13,081 bases of DNA from Baffinella frigidus (GCA_026770585.1 MU646689.1:66867-79947), one strand, 5' to 3'; counted from the stretch's first letter, positions 6,891-12,491 are shown. Program-made: numbers and translations. Notes: generated by a model from the sequence alone, not told the origin.

Positions 6891-6986
6891 ACAGGGGTAC
6901 CTCGCTCATAATAAAGCGCCTCCTCCTGGGTCCACCGTAGGGCCCTAGGCATAGGCCTACTGTAGTGTCCCAGGAGGACTTTGTGT
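6889..6986. mobile_element. MITE family M, copy M3, right end missing
   Basis: Starts TAcaggggtacctcgctcat and keeps the interior (ccaccgtagggccctaggca, cctactgtag, cccaggagg) but the inverted right end is absent: after ggaggacttt the sequence runs into tgtacaacacttc. Confidence 0.65.
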
Positions 6987-7018
6987 ACAACACTTCTCGA
7001 ACTGCTCCAGCGCCTTGT
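6987..7018 (-). pseudogene. short TPR-like fragment
   Basis: On the minus strand this reads SDKALEQFEKC, matching the helix B pattern of a TPR (A-L-E-x-F-E-K). It sits where the right end of MITE M3 should be and is followed by a REP-B copy. No further TPR text on either side. At eleven residues it could be chance. Confidence 0.3.
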
Positions 7019-7098
7019 CGGATTTTGTTGCAAGGATTGTTGCGTGGGATGTAATTTTGGGATTTGACCACTTTGGTTGGAGCCATTTGTTTTCTAAA
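7019..7098 (+). repeat. dispersed repeat REP-B, copy 2
   Basis: Same orientation as 4488-4557: ggattttgttgca at the start, gaccactttggttggagcca then tttgtttt at the end, with a more divergent middle. Leads directly into REP-A copies. Confidence 0.7.
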
Positions 7099-7100
7099 GA

Positions 7101-7256
7101 AATGCAAATCCTTTTTACGGAAGGGCGTGTCGTTGGGCCATGTTGGCAGAAATTAAAATCCAAAGGACCTAAATGCTTTCCCTGCAGTCCTTTCTACGGA
7201 AGGGCGTGTCGTTGGGCTATGTTGGGAGCATTTAAAACCTAAAGGACCTAAAGGAA
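7101..7256 (+). repeat. two REP-A copies in tandem
   Basis: Copy at 7101-7170 and copy at 7171-7256, each with ctt(t/c)tacggaagggcgtgt, cgttggg, (t)gttgg and aaaggacctaaa(gg/tg). The second is the better preserved and is near-identical over its length to 4850-4932. Confidence 0.75.
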
Positions 7257-7300
7257 GCACCCCGTCGGTTTATCAACTTATTAAATCTCGCTTTTCCCTC

Positions 7301-7450
7301 TATCCCCTCTTCACGAGCCTTTGCACTAGAGAGCTAAAGGTCAATGCGATGCGAAAGCAAAAATGCTTTCTCTGCAGATCCTTTCTACGGAAGGGCGTGT
7401 CGTTGGGGCCATGTTGGGAGAAATTAAAACCTAAAGGACCCAAAGGATTT
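7301..7450 (+). repeat. dispersed repeat REP-A, long copy
   Basis: Partner of 4794-4932, including the tatcccctc ... gcactagagagc head that other copies lack. Has a few extra bases (ctaaaggtcaat) and ends cctaaaggacccaaagg. Confidence 0.75.
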
Positions 7451-7494
7451 TGGTTGGACGTTCCCCGCCTATCCGCCATCGAGGCACCTGGGCG

Positions 7495-7549
7495 TTCATT
7501 TTAAAAGCTGGGACCGATATTCTGGTCCCAGCTTTTTCATTTTAAAAGC
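7495..7549. repeat. perfect 13-bp hairpin between 14-bp direct repeats
   Basis: Stem aaaagctgggacc (7503-7515) with ggtcccagctttt (7524-7536) around loop gatattct. The 14-mer ttcattttaaaagc occurs at 7495-7508 and again at 7536-7549, overlapping the stem ends. There is a T run after the stem on both strands. The shape recalls a terminator or small structured RNA, but the context is eukaryotic and no transcript is implied. Confidence 0.6.
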
Positions 7550-7623
7550 CCATTTCCCTTAGGTTTCAGGTGAAAGTTTTTAAACCCTTTTAAAATTGAA
7601 TCACGTCCTCGCTCGGCAGCGGC

Positions 7624-7741
7624 CCTACACCCTAAACCCTAAACCCTACACCCTATACCGTAACCCCCAAACCCTGAACCCTAAACTCTAAACCCTAAAC
7701 CCTAAACCCTAGCCCCTAAACCCTAAACCCTGAAACCTAAA
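7624..7741. repeat. telomere-like CCCTAAA tract
   Basis: CCCTAAA with CCCTACA, CCCTATA and CCCTGAA variants, C-rich on the + strand. Confidence 0.85.
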
Positions 7742-7750
7742 ATCCAACAT

Positions 7751-7822
7751 GTAGCTAAGCAAAGGCCTCCTCGGGAGGGACTGTGTGGTGGCGAGGTTTG
7801 TTGCAATCCGAATAAACGCGCT
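7751..7822 (+). repeat. segment B' of the inverted segmental duplication
   Basis: Inverted match to 2762-2834 (gcaaaggcctcctcgggagg, ggtttgttgcaatccgaa). The open frame through it begins in telomere-like repeat and is not a gene. From 7823 to 7988 I see nothing recognisable. Confidence 0.65.
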
Positions 7823-7989
7823 CTACTGCCAAGGCAGTCTCGATCTTTACACGAAGTCCAGCTCTGTATGTCTATTTGGGCGCACCAATTTGGTAACCCC
7901 AAATATTTTCGCCCCAAAGTTTACGAATTTGTACGAGAAACCCAGCACGTCAACTTGAAAATAGTCCGTTAACCCAACTGAGACAGATC

Positions 7990-8110
7990 TACAGGGGTAC
8001 CTCGCTCATAAGAAGACGCCCCCCCCCAGGACTGTACAGTAGGCCTGTGCGTAGGGCCCTATGGTGGTCCTAAGGAGGGTGCGTTTTCTTATGAGCGAGG
8101 TACCCCTGTA
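7990..8110. mobile_element. MITE family M, copy M4 (best-preserved ends)
   Basis: The first 25 bp (7990-8014) and last 25 bp (8086-8110) are exact reverse complements. If the outer TA at each end is the target duplication, the terminal repeat begins CAGGGGTACCTCGCTCATAA. The interior has a C run and tagggccctatggtggtcct. TA duplication with short internal sequence fits a Tc1/mariner-type non-autonomous element, but no transposase is in the window. Confidence 0.8.
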
Positions 8111-8152
8111 GCAAGTGGCGCGGGAAGGCTCGTTTCATAAGATCTGCTGCGA

Positions 8153-8253
8153 TCCCTTAAGTGGCGAGCTGGTCAAATTTGACCCGCAAGAGGTCCTAGG
8201 CAGGTCCTGGGGCCCTACTGTAGGGCGTATGAGTCTACTCGCCACTCAAGGGA
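8153..8253. mobile_element. MITE family F2, copy 2
   Basis: Ends tcccttaagtggcgag and inverted ctcgccactcaaggga, 16 bp with one mismatch; TA follows at 8254-8255 while GA precedes at 8151-8152. Directly borders segment A', as a related F2 end borders segment A near 2421-2440. Confidence 0.65.
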
Positions 8254-8255
8254 TA

Positions 8256-8371
8256 GAGATTGGTGTTTTATTGGCAAACAACCAGCGCCAGCACCGCACA
8301 TGCCCTACGCATCGTGCTCCTTACTGTACCCCGTGTCGGCCGCTCTTACGATGTGTTTCCGAATGGATTCG
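8256..8371 (+). repeat. segment A' of the inverted segmental duplication
   Basis: Inverted match to 2306-2420. Shared text includes aaacaaccagcg, gtaccccgtgtcggccgct and tggattc. Identity by eye is around 80 percent. Confidence 0.7.
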
Positions 8372-8423
8372 ATAGCTGCTGCTAGTGCATACCTTGCGGC
8401 AAGCCTTGTCGCTCTCTCTTGTG

Positions 8424-8644
8424 TACAGGGGCACCTCGCTTATCCCTTAAGTGGCCAGTAGGCTCATAGGCCCTACCGTAGGGCCCTAGGACCTGCCTAG
8501 GGCCTGCACGGGCGATTATTCGCCCGTTGGTCACTTAAGGGATAAGAAACCGCCACTCCCTAGGACCCTACAGTAGGCCTATCCCTAGGACCCTACTGTG
8601 GTTCTAGGGGGGGGGCGGTTTCTTATGAGCGAGGTCCTCCTGTA
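8424..8644. mobile_element. MITE family M, copy M5, carrying a nested insertion
   Basis: Outer ends TAcaggggcacctcgct and ttatgagcgaggtcctcctg with TA. The left terminal repeat is split after cctcgct by a 100-bp F2 element; beyond it the M sequence resumes (agaaaccgccactccctagg). The right TA (8643-8644) is also the start of the next element. Confidence 0.75.
8443..8542. mobile_element. MITE family F2, copy 3, nested in M5
   Basis: Ends tcccttaagtggcca and inverted tggtcacttaaggga; TA at 8441-8442 and 8543-8544 flanks it as a target duplication. Near its right end is an 8-bp perfect hairpin acgggcga-ttat-tcgcccgt (8508-8527). The insertion shows F2 was active after this M copy was in place. 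Confidence 0.8.
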
Positions 8645-8663
8645 CAGGGGTGTCTCGAATAAA

Positions 8664-8788
8664 TGCACGGGGTTTACTCGAAATTCAGGAAACGCACCGC
8701 CCTTGAGCCCTACAGTTGGGCTAGTCCTAGGAGCATAGGACCACCCTGGGGGCGGTGCGTGTCCTTAATTTCGAGTGACCCATGTGCA
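8664..8788. mobile_element. MITE family F3
   Basis: Arms tgcacggggtttactcgaaa ... aacgcaccgccc and inverted gggcggtgcgtgtc ... tttcgagtgacccatgtgca pair over about 40 bp with scattered mismatches. Interior tcctaggagcataggacca. A short family-M-like start (TAcaggggtgtctcg, 8643-8657) precedes it. Confidence 0.65.
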
Positions 8789-8849
8789 GCAACCTTCGAG
8801 ACGTTTGACGGCGAAAGGGCGTCACATCTTACCGTTCACGAACGAAGTG

Positions 8850-8971
8850 TTCAGGGGTTCCTCGCTCATCAGAAACCTCCCCCCCCCGCAAGACCACCAT
8901 AGGGCCCCAGGCATAGGGAAAATGTGAGGTCCCAGGAGGAGATACTTTCTTATGAGCGAGGTACCTCTGTA
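8850..8971. mobile_element. MITE family M, copy M7
   Basis: Ends ttcaggggttcctcgctcat and inverted ttatgagcgaggtacctctg followed by TA. C run and atagggccccaggcataggg interior. About 122 bp, the usual size of the family here. Confidence 0.75.
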
Positions 8972-9023
8972 CCAGAGGTCGCAGGAAAACAGGTACCCCT
9001 GCACTTGTCGTGTCAACTAGGGA

Positions 9024-9057
9024 ACACACGCAAACACACACACAACACACACACAAA
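9024..9057. repeat. (AC)n microsatellite
   Basis: Alternating AC with a few A insertions. Confidence 0.85.
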
Positions 9058-9109
9058 ATAATTTATTAGAAGCTTTTGGGCTACAGTGTGAACGGTGCTC
9101 ATGTACATG

Positions 9110-9203
9110 TAGCTCTCCCGCCATCACCCCTGAAATCGCCCCCCAAAAGAAACCCCCGAAATCGCCCCCCAAAAGGCAAACCCCTGGAATCGCCTCTCAA
9201 AAG
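9110..9203 (+). repeat. three short tandem copies of a gaaatcgcc unit
   Basis: g(a/g)aatcgcc followed by (c/t)ccaaaag occurs at 9132, 9158 and 9187. The 40-bp start (tagctctcccgccatcaccc at 9110) recurs once at 9938-9977, so two near-copies bracket the interval 9110-9977. Confidence 0.7.
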
Positions 9204-9248
9204 GTCCGCTTCTTATCCTCTCACCTCCACTCTCACCTCTATTCTCTC

Positions 9249-9252
9249 TCGG

Positions 9253-9286
<34 letters not shown>
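9249..9286. repeat. (TC)n microsatellite
   Basis: TC run with few interruptions, followed by more CT-rich text to about 9310. Confidence 0.85.
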
Positions 9287-9347
9287 AACACTCACGTCTC
9301 GCTCTCTCGAGACGCAGCATGGCCCACCTCAAAAAAATCCTGGGAAC

Positions 9348-9449
9348 AGGCCCGCCGCGGGACAGATAGGCCCGCCTCAGGATGGATAGGCCCGCCTCGG
9401 GACGGACAGGCCCGCCTCGGGACGCCTCGTGGCAGATGGGCCCGCCTTA
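9348..9449. repeat. 20-bp minisatellite
   Basis: Unit aggcccgcctcgggacggat repeats at 9348, 9368, 9388 and 9408 with exact 20-bp spacing, then a broken fifth unit at 9438. Its last bases overlap the stop codon of the coding module at 9447-9515. Confidence 0.85.
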
Positions 9450-9515
9450 GGTAGCAACCTCGACGTGCAGGGTCAGCGCGTCGAGCATGGCCCAGCTGCC
9501 ACCGTCGAATAGCCC
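9447..9515 (-). CDS. possible C-terminal exon of an unknown protein
   Basis: Downstream of an acceptor-like ttcgttcgcag (9526-9516) the minus strand reads GLFDGGSWAMLDALTLHVEV, then A-T-stop (22 residues). The composition (Trp, Met, Asp, His, alternating hydrophobics) is protein-like and unlike translations of the surrounding repeats. No family recognised. It lies downstream, on the same strand, of the coding-like modules at 10165-12772 and could be their last exon, but that link is speculative. Confidence 0.35.
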   Translation of the reverse strand, partial: GLFDGGSWAMLDALTLHVEVAT

Positions 9516-9715
9516 CTGCGAACGAAGCGGCCAAAGTCACTTTCTGTTTCGAAAAGTCACTTCACTGCTAGCGCCACGATTTTGTCAAAGTCAATTCCCC
9601 CACAAAATCCGTCAACTTTGCAAAGAGTAAGAGCGCCTGCGAAGAACGGATAAAGTCGCTTTCTAGCATAAGTGGATTGGGGGCGCGGCGAAGCTCCTTT
9701 CACACGGGCTTCTGC
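9516..9715. other. no gene; repeated aaagtca words
   Basis: Contains several copies of (a)aaagtca(c/a)tt and cgcctgcgaa(g/c)gaa phrases, for example around 9532-9600 and 9633-9652. Similar ttgacttttgcg words occur at 11131-11185 and near 5617. Function unknown. Confidence 0.4.
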
Positions 9716-9726
9716 TGGTAGATTTC

Positions 9727-9866
9727 ATCTCGGAAGATACGTGAATCAGTTCCTTTTCAATAGGAGGTTGAATAGGAGAACTTAGTTAGGGCATAGTAAA
9801 TTTAATTGGGCCTCCTAATTAAATAAAAACGCTAATTAGGGAACTGATTCAGTTATCTTCCGAGAT
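9727..9866. mobile_element. MITE / foldback with 27-bp terminal inverted repeats
   Basis: atctcggaagata (9727-9739) and tgaatcagttcc (9742-9753) match inverted ggaactgattca (9840-9851) and tatcttccgagat (9854-9866) exactly, with two mismatched bases between. The interior is AT-rich with a cctaatta/taattagg hairpin at 9813-9839. Ends differ from all other elements in the window. The imperfect pairing may extend outward to tggta at 9716 and tacca near 9879. Confidence 0.7.
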
Positions 9867-9869
9867 GTG

Positions 9870-9909
9870 ATTTGTACCAGGGGGGCGCCCGACTTCCTCT
9901 GGTACAAAC
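9870..9909. repeat. hairpin with 10-bp perfect stem
   Basis: tttgtaccag and ctggtacaaa enclose a GC-rich loop (ggggcgcccgac). The gtaccag half also pairs with the outer flank of the preceding element. Confidence 0.6.
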
Positions 9910-10019
9910 CGAGGGTCGGCCTCACGAGCAAAACACTTAGCTCTCCCACTACCACCCCTGAAATCGCCTCCCAAAAGGCCTCCCTGCACTACGGAGGGCG
10001 GTAGGGGACGCCTCTCACC

Positions 10020-10152
10020 GCCCAAGCACCGGCTTAAGGTTTCCGGGTTTCAGGTTTCGGGTCGGGTTTCGGTTTTCGGTTTTCGGGAATCAGGTTCTTT
10101 ATGGTTTATGGTTTATGGTTTATGGTTTAGGGCTGGGGTTTAGGGGTTAGGG
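10020..10152. repeat. variant TTTAGGG-type blocks (TTTCGGG, TTTATGG)
   Basis: Begins with TTTC(G)GG-type units, then four TTTATGG units at about 10098-10130, then TTTAGGG-like. G-rich on + from here to the end of the window. Confidence 0.75.
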
Positions 10153-10164
10153 CTTCGGGCGCAC

Positions 10165-10200
10165 CGACACAGCGTCAGCGACCCGCGCACCCATCCCACG
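10165..10200 (-). CDS. 36-nt coding-like module, copy 1
   Basis: Between tgcaag and tcg/gtgcgc, the minus strand reads RGMGARVADAVS. The second copy (10398-10433) encodes RGMGARVADAVA; the differences are CGT/CGG and GGG/GGC, both silent, and TCG/GCG. The preference for silent change suggests coding history. No family recognised; too short for more. Confidence 0.3.
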
Positions 10201-10220
10201 CTTGCACACCCCGCACCCTA

Positions 10221-10364
10221 GTTGATGGTCAAACGCCACGCCTCCGAAGCGGACCAAATCGAGGCTAGAGCTCGAGCCACCCCCCTCTTCCAAAAAACTC
10301 GGATCCGACAAAAGCCGGAGTTCCCACACATTTTTCTAGTTTGCACATCGAATTTGACCATCAG
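10221..10364. repeat. segment bounded by 11-bp inverted repeats
   Basis: tgatggtcaaa at about 10222-10232 and its inverse tttgaccatca at about 10355-10365 bound a stretch of non-repetitive sequence lying between the two copies of the 36-nt module. Both strands are open through much of it, but no family motif is seen. A small MITE is possible. Confidence 0.4.
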
Positions 10365-10397
10365 CCGGGTAGGTGGGGTAGGGTTTAGGGCCCTTAC

Positions 10398-10433
10398 CGC
10401 CACAGCGTCAGCGACCCGCGCACCCATGCCCCG
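10398..10433 (-). CDS. 36-nt coding-like module, copy 2
   Basis: Flanked by tgtgcaag and gcg/gtaagg, a good donor. Encodes RGMGARVADAVA. See 10165-10200 for the comparison. The sequence beyond its 5' side (10434-10482) is repeated at 10515-10562 without the module. Confidence 0.35.
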
Positions 10434-10562
10434 CTTGCACACCCCGCATCCCGCCCCAGCCCCGCCCCACCCTGGGCTTCCCCCCTGGATTTGGGTTTGG
10501 GGTTTAGGGGTTCGGGCTTGCACACCCCACACCCCGACCCAGCCCCGCCCTACCCTGGAATC
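10434..10562. repeat. GC-rich duplicated segment
   Basis: ttgcacaccccgcatcccg with ccagccccgccc and accctgg occurs at 10434-10482 and in near-identical form at 10515-10562, separated by ggatttgggtttggggttta-type repeat. The long plus-strand frame here is proline-rich by virtue of this repeat. Confidence 0.6.
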
Positions 10563-10847
10563 TCCCCCTGCGTGAGGGTTTGGGGTGTGGGGTGTGGGGT
10601 GTGGGGTGTGGGGTTTGGGGTCTGGGGTTTAGGGTTTAGGGTTTGGGTTTTAGGATTTAGGATTTAGAGTTTCAAGGTTTCAAGGTTTCAAGGTTTCAAG
10701 GTTTCAAGGTTTAGGGTTTGGGGTTTAGGGTTTAAGGATTAGGGTTTAGAGTTTAGGGTTTATGGCTTAGGGTTTAGGTTTTAGGGTTTAAGGCCTAGGG
10801 TTTAGGGTTTAGGGTTTAAGGCTTAGGGTTTAGGGTTTAGGGTTCAC
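10563..10847. repeat. TTTAGGG-type tract with homogeneous variant blocks
   Basis: Successive blocks: GTGTGGG four times (about 10583-10612), TTTCAAGG five times (about 10670-10709), then TTTAGGG with TTTAAGG variants. Each variant is clustered, as expected from local slippage or unequal exchange. Confidence 0.85.
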
Positions 10848-10870
10848 CAGCTCGCACCCGTCAGGCTCCG
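10848..10870 (-). CDS. coding-like module EPDGCEL, partial
   Basis: Minus strand reads EPDGCEL followed by donor ctg/gtgaac. The copy at 10964-11029 ends EPDGAEL with donor ctg/gtgcgc. Differences include silent CCT/CCC and GGG/GGA. The upstream part of the module is missing, replaced by TTTAAGATTTAG-like repeat. Confidence 0.3.
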
Positions 10871-10963
10871 ATTTAGATTTTAAGATTTAAGGTTTTAGGG
10901 TTTCAAGGTTTCAGGTTTCAGGGTTTATGGTTTATGGTTTATGGTTTAGGGTTTAGGGCGCAC

Positions 10964-11029
10964 CAGCTCGGCTCCGTCGGGCTCGGGGCTGAGGCTCCTG
11001 TTGCCAACCCTTCTGAAACGGCCCTCCGC
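10964..11029 (-). CDS. 66-nt coding-like module (EGRFRRVGNRS), full copy
   Basis: Acceptor aacccag/gcggag and donor gagctg/gtgcgc bound exactly 22 codons in one frame: AEGRFRRVGN, RSLSPEP, DGAEL. Two more copies of the first part lie at 11244-11293 and 11433-11472. The SPEP...L/GT end is also seen in the modules at 11817-11850 and 11900-12030, suggesting a shared origin. Basic plus Ser/Pro/Glu composition; no family recognised. A symmetric phase-0 exon could multiply without breaking frame. Confidence 0.4.
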
Positions 11030-11034
11030 CTGGG

Positions 11035-11215
11035 TTGGGGGTTTGGGCCACTTTAGACGAGACGGGGGCCAATCAAAAGTTGCCGCAGCGGTTCCAGAGA
11101 CTCTCTGGAATTTGCCTTCAGTTGCAGGAGTTGACTTTTGCGCCTTAAGTTGAAGGCGCTTCCCAGGGAAGTTGACTTTTGCGATCGACCCCCCCGTCAG
11201 GTCTAGCGTGGGTTA
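11035..11215. other. structured non-repeat segment, no gene
   Basis: Hairpins ttccagag-act-ctctggaa (11091-11109) and gcgcctt/aaggcgc (11139-11159), and a repeated gttgacttttgcg at 11131 and 11171. Similar gacttttgcga words occur near 5617. No coding motif. Confidence 0.45.
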
Positions 11216-11243
11216 GGTGTTAGGGTTGGGGTTCAGGGTTCAG

Positions 11244-11293
11244 GGCTCGGGGCTGAGGCTCCTGTTGCCCACCCTTCTGAAACGGCCCTCCGC
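11244..11293 (-). CDS. coding-like module EGRFRRVGNRS, copy 2
   Basis: Acceptor tgaccag/gcggag, then AEGRFRRVGNRSLSPEP followed by a stop in CCCTGAACCC repeat. It differs from 10964-11029 by a silent GTT/GTG change and by loss of the DGAEL end. Probably dead as an exon in this form. Confidence 0.35.
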
Positions 11294-11351
11294 CTGGTCA
11301 GGGGTTTGGGGTTTGGGGTTTGGGGTTTGAGCCTTGCCGCTGTCTCTAGTG

Positions 11352-11432
11352 TACAGGAGTACCTCGCTTACAAGAAAGCGCCACTCCCTAGGACCCTACA
11401 GTAGGCCTATCCCTAGGACCCTACTGTGGTCC
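11352..11432. mobile_element. MITE family M, copy M8, truncated
   Basis: Starts TAcaggagtacctcgctta and keeps the cactccctaggaccctacag interior that M5 has, but without the F2 insertion, and lacks the right end. The flank gccttg(c/t)cgct(g/c)tctct before it matches that before M5 (8403-8420), so M5 and M8 are copies of one insertion event. Its right side cuts into the coding module at 11433. Confidence 0.7.
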
Positions 11433-11472
11433 TGAGGCTCCTGTGGCCCACCCTTCTGAAACGGCCCTCCAC
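11433..11472 (-). CDS. coding-like module EGRFRRVGHRS, copy 3, interrupted
   Basis: Acceptor tgaccag/gtggag then VEGRFRRVGHRSL; the frame then runs into MITE M8. Broken copy. Confidence 0.3.
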
Positions 11473-11483
11473 CTGGTCAGGGG

Positions 11484-11679
11484 TCTGGGGTTTAGGGGGT
11501 TTGGAGGTTAGGGGTTAGGGTTTAGGGTATAGGGGTTTAGAGGGGTTAGGAGGTTTAGAGGTTAGGGTTGAGAGGATAGGCTGTATCGAGGTTTAGAGGC
11601 GAGTTTTTTTTGGGATAGGCTGCAGGGAGTGTGTAGGGTTTAGGGGGTGTGAGGCGTCAGGGGTCTTGTGTTTCGGGGA
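11484..11679. repeat. degenerate TTTAGGG-type repeats
   Basis: TTTAGGGG, TTTAGAGG and related units, with a T run at 11605-11612. No gene. Confidence 0.7.
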
Positions 11680-11730
11680 AGCCTCGGGGCTTCTCTTCGA
11701 GTCGAGCCGGTTCGGCGCGTCGGTGATCAC
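11680..11730 (-). pseudogene. coding-like module DAPNRLDSKRSPE
   Basis: Minus strand reads VITDAPNRLDSKRSPEASPK. It aligns without gaps to VLADAPSRRDSKRSPEPE in the module at 11900-12030; among the base differences are silent CGA/AGA and CCT/CCC. The 5' side begins in a telomere-like palindrome and no good acceptor is seen. Confidence 0.35.
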
Positions 11731-11781
11731 CCTTCACCCTACACCCTAGACCCTAGACTTTAGGGTGTAGGGTGAAGGGTG
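11728..11781. repeat. telomere-like palindrome
   Basis: 21 bp (cacccttcaccctacaccct plus a, 11728-11748) is repeated exactly in inverted form at 11761-11781 around a 12-bp loop. The repeat strand flips from CCCTACA to TGTAGGG across the loop. Confidence 0.85.
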
Positions 11782-11816
11782 TAGGGTGTAGGGTATAGGG
11801 TGGAGGAGGTTTGTAC

Positions 11817-11850
11817 CAACCGCTCAGGCTCAGGGCTCCGTGTCGCAGCA
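11817..11850 (-). pseudogene. coding-like module RSPEPERL, partial
   Basis: Minus strand reads RSPEPERL then donor ttg/gtacaaacc, the same end and donor as the module at 11900-12030, with silent CCC/CCT and CGC/CGG changes. A three-base deletion lies just upstream. The 5' part is missing. Confidence 0.3.
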
Positions 11851-11899
11851 CGGCTTTAGGCTTCAGGATTTATAGTGGAGGGTGGAGGGGGGTTTGTAC

Positions 11900-12030
11900 C
11901 AAGCGCTCGGGCTCAGGGCTTCGCTTCGAGTCGCGGCGGCTCGGCGCGTCGGCGAGAACAGGCACGTCGTACACGCGGCGGTCCCCGCTGTCCACCGCCA
12001 CCACCGTCTCCTCTATGCCTGGGAGCGCTC
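11900..12030 (-). CDS. 131-nt predicted exon (PGIEETVVAVDSGDRRVYDV)
   Basis: Acceptor gactcag/gagcgc at 12031/12030 and donor cgcttg/gtacaa at 11900/11899. Open in one frame, encoding ALPGIEETVVAVDSG, DRRVYDVPVLADAP, SRRDSKRSPEPERL. The first half has a beta-strand-like pattern, the second half is charged and probably disordered. Family unknown. It is the longest and best-bounded member of the module set, with related partial copies on both sides. An alternative is that it is one surviving exon of a dead gene. Confidence 0.45.
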
Positions 12031-12130
12031 CTGAGTCGGGTTTAGGGGTTAGGGGTTTGTGTGTGGGGTCTAGGGGTTTGAGGTTTGGTGTTTGGTGTTT
12101 AGGTTTGAGGTTTAGGGTTGAGGGGTTAGG
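12031..12130. repeat. degenerate TTTAGGG-type repeats
   Basis: TTTAGGGG, TTTGAGG and TTTGGTG variants between coding-like modules; reads as intron or spacer. Confidence 0.7.
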
Positions 12131-12184
12131 TTTCGTGCTTCGTGTGTGTCGTCTCCGCCGCCTCATCTATGCCTGGGATCACTC
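12131..12184 (-). pseudogene. coding-like module VIPGIDEAAETTHTKHET
   Basis: After acceptor ctgaaacag the minus strand reads VIPGIDEAAETTHTKHET and then a stop in CCCTAA repeat. It matches AIPGIEEAAQTTHTKHET at 12322-12376, with silent ATA/ATC and AAG/AAA changes, and the start ALPGIEE of the exon at 11900-12030. No GT donor is visible. Confidence 0.35.
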
Positions 12185-12206
12185 CTGTTTCAGGGGTTCG
12201 GGTTTT

Positions 12207-12275
12207 CCGAGAAGAGGAATCGGCGGAGACCCCTGTCTCCACCACCTCCTCTTAGCCAGGAAGCCCCGCTCCTCG
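12207..12275 (-). pseudogene. decayed copy of the PGIEE module
   Basis: Minus strand has ggctaagaggaggtggtgga, an eroded form of ggcatagaggag-acggtggtgg in the exon at 11900-12030; a TAA replaces the Ile codon by a small deletion. Downstream reads EEVVETGVSADSSSRK. Confidence 0.3.
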
Positions 12276-12321
12276 TTTAGGTTTAGGGGTCTGGGGTTTA
12301 TGTTTGGGGTTTAGGGTTTAG

Positions 12322-12376
12322 GTTTCGTGTTTCGTGTGCGTCGTCTGCGCTGCCTCCTCGATGCCTGGGATCGCCG
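12322..12376 (-). pseudogene. coding-like module AIPGIEEAAQTTHTKHET
   Basis: Acceptor taaaacag/cggcga; reads AIPGIEEAAQTTHTKHET then stop. Partner of 12131-12184. No donor GT follows, so if ever an exon it is no longer complete. Confidence 0.35.
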
Positions 12377-12491
12377 CTGTTTTAGGGTTTGGGGTTTGGG
12401 GTTTGGGGTTTGGTGATTGGGGCTTGGGGGTTGGGATCGAGGGTGTCGTGTTTAGGGTTCAGAAAATTAGGGTTCAGGGTGTGGGGTGTAC

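Noticed and set aside
7503-7536. Rho-independent terminator
   Set aside because: Shape fits (stem plus T run), but there is no bacterial gene nearby and the context is eukaryotic.
8829-9056. Frames reading RGTSLIRK or QRYLAHKK at several places
   Set aside because: They are translations of the family-M terminal inverted repeat in different frames.
9110-9203. Possible CRISPR-like array because of short spaced repeats
   Set aside because: Only three diverged units with spacers that are themselves repeats; nuclear eukaryotic context and no cas genes.
10222-10575. 117-residue plus-strand frame
   Set aside because: Its second half is the GC-rich duplicated segment and heptamer repeat; the first half is bounded by short inverted repeats and shows no motif.
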